Below, piece after piece: positions 12,679-16,638 of a stretch of 16,638 nucleotides of DNA. Each line of letters opens with the position of its first letter. The first letter of the stretch is position 1. Source of the DNA: Chloroflexota bacterium (GTDB taxonomy: Bacteria; Chloroflexota; Anaerolineae; Caldilineales; Caldilineaceae); the NCBI GenBank assembly GCA_003451595.1, contig DMDA01000075.1, positions 1 to 16,638 of the forward strand, in the 5' to 3' direction. The position numbers and the translations under genes were made by a program. The notes beneath the pieces were generated by a model that saw nothing but the letters and a program-made list of their open reading frames with translations, had not been told where the DNA came from and searched no databases.

Positions 12679-13773
12679 TCAGATCACTTCTAACGCGTTC
12701 AAACCCGGACACGGCGGAAACGGTGCGTGTGGCTCGCTCTGATACCAAAATGCCGTTGAGGCGATGTCATCTTGCAGCGGCAGGTAGCGCGGCTTGCCTT
12801 CGAGCGCCGCACGCCAACCGAGCGCCTGGATCGTCACGCGTAGATCCTGCTGGAAGCGGATCGGATCTAGAATGTGCCAGCGATACATGCCAAAACGCTG
12901 CTGGCTACGATAGAGGCCATCCGGCTTGATTACTTGCGGCAGACCGCTGTAAGGGCCGGTGAAGAGACCGTATTGGCCTGGCGGAAACTCGAAGTTCCAT
13001 GCGCCGCCAAAGTAATCCTCGGTGCCGGTGCCGCAGATCGTCGGCCATTCGTCGTCGCCGTCGAGATAGAATTTGATTTCGCCCTCGCCCCACCAGCCAG
13101 TGTTGTTGACGCCCCACGCCAGATAGGTGCCCACGTAGTGCCCCTGTCCCTGCACGCCATCCAGCAACGTGTGCACGGTTTGATAGGGCAATGGATTGCT
13201 GCGCCGCCATTGCGCATGAAAGTACGCCGATGTCTCCGGAATTTCACCTAACGCATAGGTGATCTGATAGTAGAAACCGTTGACCGCTTCGGGCGACAAA
13301 TTCTCGACCGTAAGCCGCGCTCGATGACGAAAGGGCATCTCCCAATAGCTGTTGAAGCCGCCCGCCGGGTTGACGGCAATTGCTAGCGACGTGATGTTGC
13401 AGCGCTCACACCAACCGTTGGCGAAGAAGTCACCCAACGGCGTCTCCACCGAAGGCGTTGGCTCGTCGTCCCAATAGCAGCGGAAGACTAGCCGTCGCCA
13501 CGCCGAGGGATGCACCGTCAACCAGATATGCTGAATCACGCCAGGGCCATCAATCGCCGCCAGCGTGACAGTTGTCTGGCCAGGAATGTTGATCGAGGGC
13601 GACACCTTCCAACCCTGTCCCAGCTCGCGTGCAGCGACGGCGCCTGTACCCTCCATGGCGCGCCCGCCGCCGCCCTTGCGCCCATCAGGATTTTCCGCAC
13701 TGATTGAACGTGTCACAGCGTTTGACAGTCGCGACAACCCCCCAATGCCGGTGCTCAGCCCTGGAAAGCTCAT
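12679..13773 (-). CDS. DUF2961 / GH172-family glycoside hydrolase
   Basis: A 364-residue protein of the DUF2961 family, now glycoside hydrolase family 172 (difructose-anhydride-related fructofuranosidases and arabinofuranosidase-type enzymes). Key family motifs are visible: AIDGPGVIQHIWLT (73-86), FRCYWDDEPTPSVETPLGDFF (97-117), WWGEGEIKFYLDGD (227-240) and CGTGTEDYFGGAW (247-259). The acidic residues in GEGE and GTGTED are those expected at the active site. There is no signal peptide, so it should act in the cytoplasm on imported oligosaccharide. The start at 13773 has AGGAGG eight bases upstream; the longer 13815 start has no such site. It is divergent from the MaoC gene (99 bp between starts). 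Confidence 0.88.
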   Translation of the reverse strand: MSFPGLSTGIGGLSRLSNAVTRSISAENPDGRKGGGGRAMEGTGAVAARELGQGWKVSPSINIPGQTTVTLAAIDGPGVIQHIWLTVHPSAWRRLVFRCYWDDEPTPSVETPLGDFFANGWCERCNITSLAIAVNPAGGFNSYWEMPFRHRARLTVENLSPEAVNGFYYQITYALGEIPETSAYFHAQWRRSNPLPYQTVHTLLDGVQGQGHYVGTYLAWGVNNTGWWGEGEIKFYLDGDDEWPTICGTGTEDYFGGAWNFEFPPGQYGLFTGPYSGLPQVIKPDGLYRSQQRFGMYRWHILDPIRFQQDLRVTIQALGWRAALEGKPRYLPLQDDIASTAFWYQSEPHAPFPPCPGLNALEVI

Positions 13774-13872
13774 CGGTTTTTCCTCCTTTGTCCGAACAAG
13801 TTTCAGTAACATCACTTATTGTTTTATTATGGTTGCATAGGAGTCAGGCGTGCGCAAACAGGAGATGCATAG

Positions 13873-14325
13873 ATGCCAGGTCGCTACTTTGAAGACGTCA
13901 AGGTCGGTGAGGTGATCGAGCACAGCCTGGGTCGCACGATCACAGAGATGGACAACGTCCTCTTTTGTGCACTGACGCTGAACACTCAGCCACTGCACAT
14001 CAACGAGGATTACGCCAGCAAGCACTCCGAGTTTGGTCGGCGCATCGTCAACGGCATTTTCACGCTGGGGCTTGCCGTCGGCATCACCGTGCCGGAGCTG
14101 ACGGAAGGCACGCTGGTTGCCAACCTGGGCTACGAACACGTTGTGCATCCGCATCCGCTCTTTCACGGCGATACTCTTTACGTGACGACAGAGGTGATGG
14201 AAAAACGCGAATCCCGTTCGCGCCCCAACCAGGGCATCGTACGCTTTCGGCATATTGGGCGCAATCAGGATGGCGTTGTCGTCATCGAATTTGAGCGAAC
14301 CGCTCTGATCAAAAAGAAGGAGTAG
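13873..14325 (+). CDS. MaoC-family hydratase/dehydratase (mesaconyl/itaconyl-CoA type)
   Basis: A 150-residue single hot-dog-fold protein. The MaoC hydratase segment appears as LTLNTQPLHINEDYA (34-48), with His42 at the catalytic histidine position and Asn37 where R-specific enoyl-CoA hydratases usually have Asp. It is followed by RRIVNGIFTLGLAVG and, near the C terminus, a GIVRFRHIGRNQDG strand. Small MaoC proteins of this style paired with CitE-like lyases include mesaconyl-CoA and itaconyl-CoA hydratases. The start has GGAG eight bases upstream. The end of the gene carries the AAGGAG ribosome site of the next gene, only 2 nt away, so the two are co-translated partners. Likely step: reversible hydration giving a malyl-type CoA for the lyase. 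Confidence 0.85.
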   Translation: MPGRYFEDVKVGEVIEHSLGRTITEMDNVLFCALTLNTQPLHINEDYASKHSEFGRRIVNGIFTLGLAVGITVPELTEGTLVANLGYEHVVHPHPLFHGDTLYVTTEVMEKRESRSRPNQGIVRFRHIGRNQDGVVVIEFERTALIKKKE

Positions 14326-14327
14326 CC

Positions 14328-15203
14328 ATGCCAGTTGCGTACACACATTTTGCCCGGCGGTCGTTGTTGTTCATGCCTGGCGACAGTATGAAAAAAATCC
14401 AAAAGGCAGCCAGCTGGGAAGTCGATACGGTGATTCTCGACCTGGAGGACGGTGTGGCGCAGAACCGTAAGCTCGAGGCGCGCACCACAGTGGCTGAGGC
14501 GCTCCAGCAACTGGATTTTGGCCCGCGCGAACGGCTGGTGCGCCTGAATCACGTCAGCACTGGCCTGCCTGCTGTTGAGATCGCGGCTACGGCAAGCTGG
14601 CGGCCGGATGGTTTCATTGCGCCCAAGGCTGAGGATGAAGCCGATCTGCGCGCCGTCGATCGCCTGCTAGAGGATGCGGAGCGTCAGCTTGGGTTGGATG
14701 TCGGGGTGTTTCGGCTCTTCGCCATGATCGAGACTGCACGCGGCGTGATGAATCTCAAGGAGATCGCCCGCGCCACGACGCGCCTGGAAGGGTTGATTTT
14801 TGGCGCCGAAGACCTGGCCGGCGACATCGGCGCCGTGCGCACCTCTGCGGCCTGGGAGGTCTTCTATGCCCGCAGCGCAGTCGTGACGGCGGCGGCTGCC
14901 TACGACCTACAGGCGTTTGATATGGTCTTCCCCGATTTTCACGACGCAACTGGGCTGGAAGCGGAAAGCCGATTTGCGCGGCAGCTCGGCTACACTGGCA
15001 AGACCTGCATCCATCCCAACCAAACACCCATTGTCAACCGCGCCTTTTCGCCCACATCGGAGGAGATCGACCGGGCGCAGCGGTTGATTCAGGCGTTCGA
15101 GGCGCAGCAAGCGGCCGGCGCTGGCGCTTTCACCTTCGAGGGTAAGATGGTGGACATGCCGATGCTCGTCGCCGCGCGTAAAGTGTTGGCGCGCGTCAAA
15201 TAG
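14328..15203 (+). CDS. CitE/HpcH-family beta-hydroxyacyl-CoA lyase (malyl/citramalyl-CoA lyase-like)
   Basis: A 291-residue TIM-barrel lyase of the HpcH/HpaI-CitE family. Motifs in order: RRSLLFMPGDS (10-20), ILDLEDGV (36-43; metal/substrate region), VRLN (71-74; Arg72), FAMIETARGV (131-140; Glu135), FGAEDLAGDIG (158-168; Glu161/Asp162), GKTCIHPNQ (224-232) and the C-terminal lid FEGKMVDMP (270-278). It lacks citrate-lyase partner genes, so a stand-alone CoA-ester lyase producing acetyl-CoA with pyruvate or glyoxylate is the likely role. Its tight coupling to the MaoC hydratase supports a citramalyl-, malyl- or methylmalyl-CoA route as in C5-dicarboxylate (itaconate/mesaconate) breakdown or the 3-hydroxypropionate bicycle. 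Which ester is used cannot be seen. Confidence 0.88.
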   Translation: MPVAYTHFARRSLLFMPGDSMKKIQKAASWEVDTVILDLEDGVAQNRKLEARTTVAEALQQLDFGPRERLVRLNHVSTGLPAVEIAATASWRPDGFIAPKAEDEADLRAVDRLLEDAERQLGLDVGVFRLFAMIETARGVMNLKEIARATTRLEGLIFGAEDLAGDIGAVRTSAAWEVFYARSAVVTAAAAYDLQAFDMVFPDFHDATGLEAESRFARQLGYTGKTCIHPNQTPIVNRAFSPTSEEIDRAQRLIQAFEAQQAAGAGAFTFEGKMVDMPMLVAARKVLARVK

Positions 15204-15237
15204 CCGGCGCGCCTCTGCTCCCCAAAACCTGATCTTT

Positions 15238-15266
15238 TTGACACCCCCTCTCCTTTGTCCTACAAT
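15238..15266 (+). promoter_or_regulatory. Near-consensus sigma-70-type promoter of alaS
   Basis: A perfect -35 hexamer TTGACA (15238-15243), a 17-bp spacer and a -10 of TACAAT (15261-15266; one mismatch to TATAAT). Transcription would begin near 15273, giving a leader of about 45-50 nt, too short for a T-box riboswitch. It is the best promoter match I see in the window and fits a housekeeping gene. Confidence 0.85.
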
Positions 15267-15319
15267 CGCAAGGATACGTGATAGGCACGCTTGCACTGAA
15301 TGCATGGGAAGCGACGTTT

Positions 15320-16638
<1,319 letters not shown>

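Noticed and set aside
13788..13799. TTGTCCGAACAA near-palindrome between the GH172 and MaoC genes
   Set aside because: Only 10 of 12 positions are symmetric and it abuts the ribosome-binding site; too weak to call an operator.

Overview
The window is bacterial chromosomal DNA with a moderately high GC content and densely packed genes. The mix of genes suggests a member of the Chloroflexota (Caldilinea/Anaerolineae-like): a MacAB-type exporter with a long-hairpin adaptor and an SH3-like lipoprotein, a MaoC + CitE-type lyase pair, a DUF2961 glycoside hydrolase, a DedA protein and a persulfide dioxygenase-rhodanese fusion. This assignment is an inference from gene content; no rRNA or taxonomic marker other than partial alaS is present.

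Layout. (1) 71-977 is an intact-looking IS5-family insertion sequence with 16-bp perfect terminal inverted repeats and a transposase split into two frames at an A7 run. (2) 1070-2435 holds a divergent DedA-family membrane protein (+) facing a SAM methyltransferase (-). (3) 2561-6478 is a sulfur-handling locus: a LysR-type regulator (+) diverges from a minus-strand operon of rhodanese, CstB-like persulfide dioxygenase/rhodanese fusion, TauE/SafE permease and FmdB-type zinc ribbon. The operon ends in a strong hairpin terminator. A palindromic T-N11-A site sits in the divergent promoter region, and a 15-bp-stem hairpin lies between the dioxygenase and permease genes. The likely job is sensing and detoxifying sulfide/persulfide, with export of sulfite or thiosulfate-type products.

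(4) 6773-11063 is a four-gene minus-strand cluster: HlyD/MacA-like adaptor, MacB-type ATPase, MacB-type permease (ATGA overlap with the ATPase) and a lipoprotein with an SH3-like domain. (5) 11460-13773 (minus) carries a beta-hydroxyacid dehydrogenase-family reductase and a GH172/DUF2961 protein. (6) 13873-15203 (plus) is a tight MaoC hydratase-CitE lyase pair, probably for C4/C5 beta-hydroxyacyl-CoA cleavage. (7) From 15320 to the window edge is the N-terminal half of alaS behind a near-consensus sigma-70-type promoter.

The most notable non-coding signal is a 90-bp miniature element present twice in opposite orientation (6479-6568 and 12433-12522; 89 of 90 bases identical). The copies are flanked by different exact 3-bp target duplications, TAA and TCA, of the TNA type used by part of the IS5 family. 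In the first copy the duplicated TAA is the stop codon of the LysR gene. A third 90-bp element (11268-11357) shares the central hairpin core but has unrelated terminal inverted repeats. I saw no tRNA, rRNA or CRISPR array. I did not find a system that I would call wholly new. The best candidates for follow-up are the miniature-element family and the LysR-linked persulfide operon.
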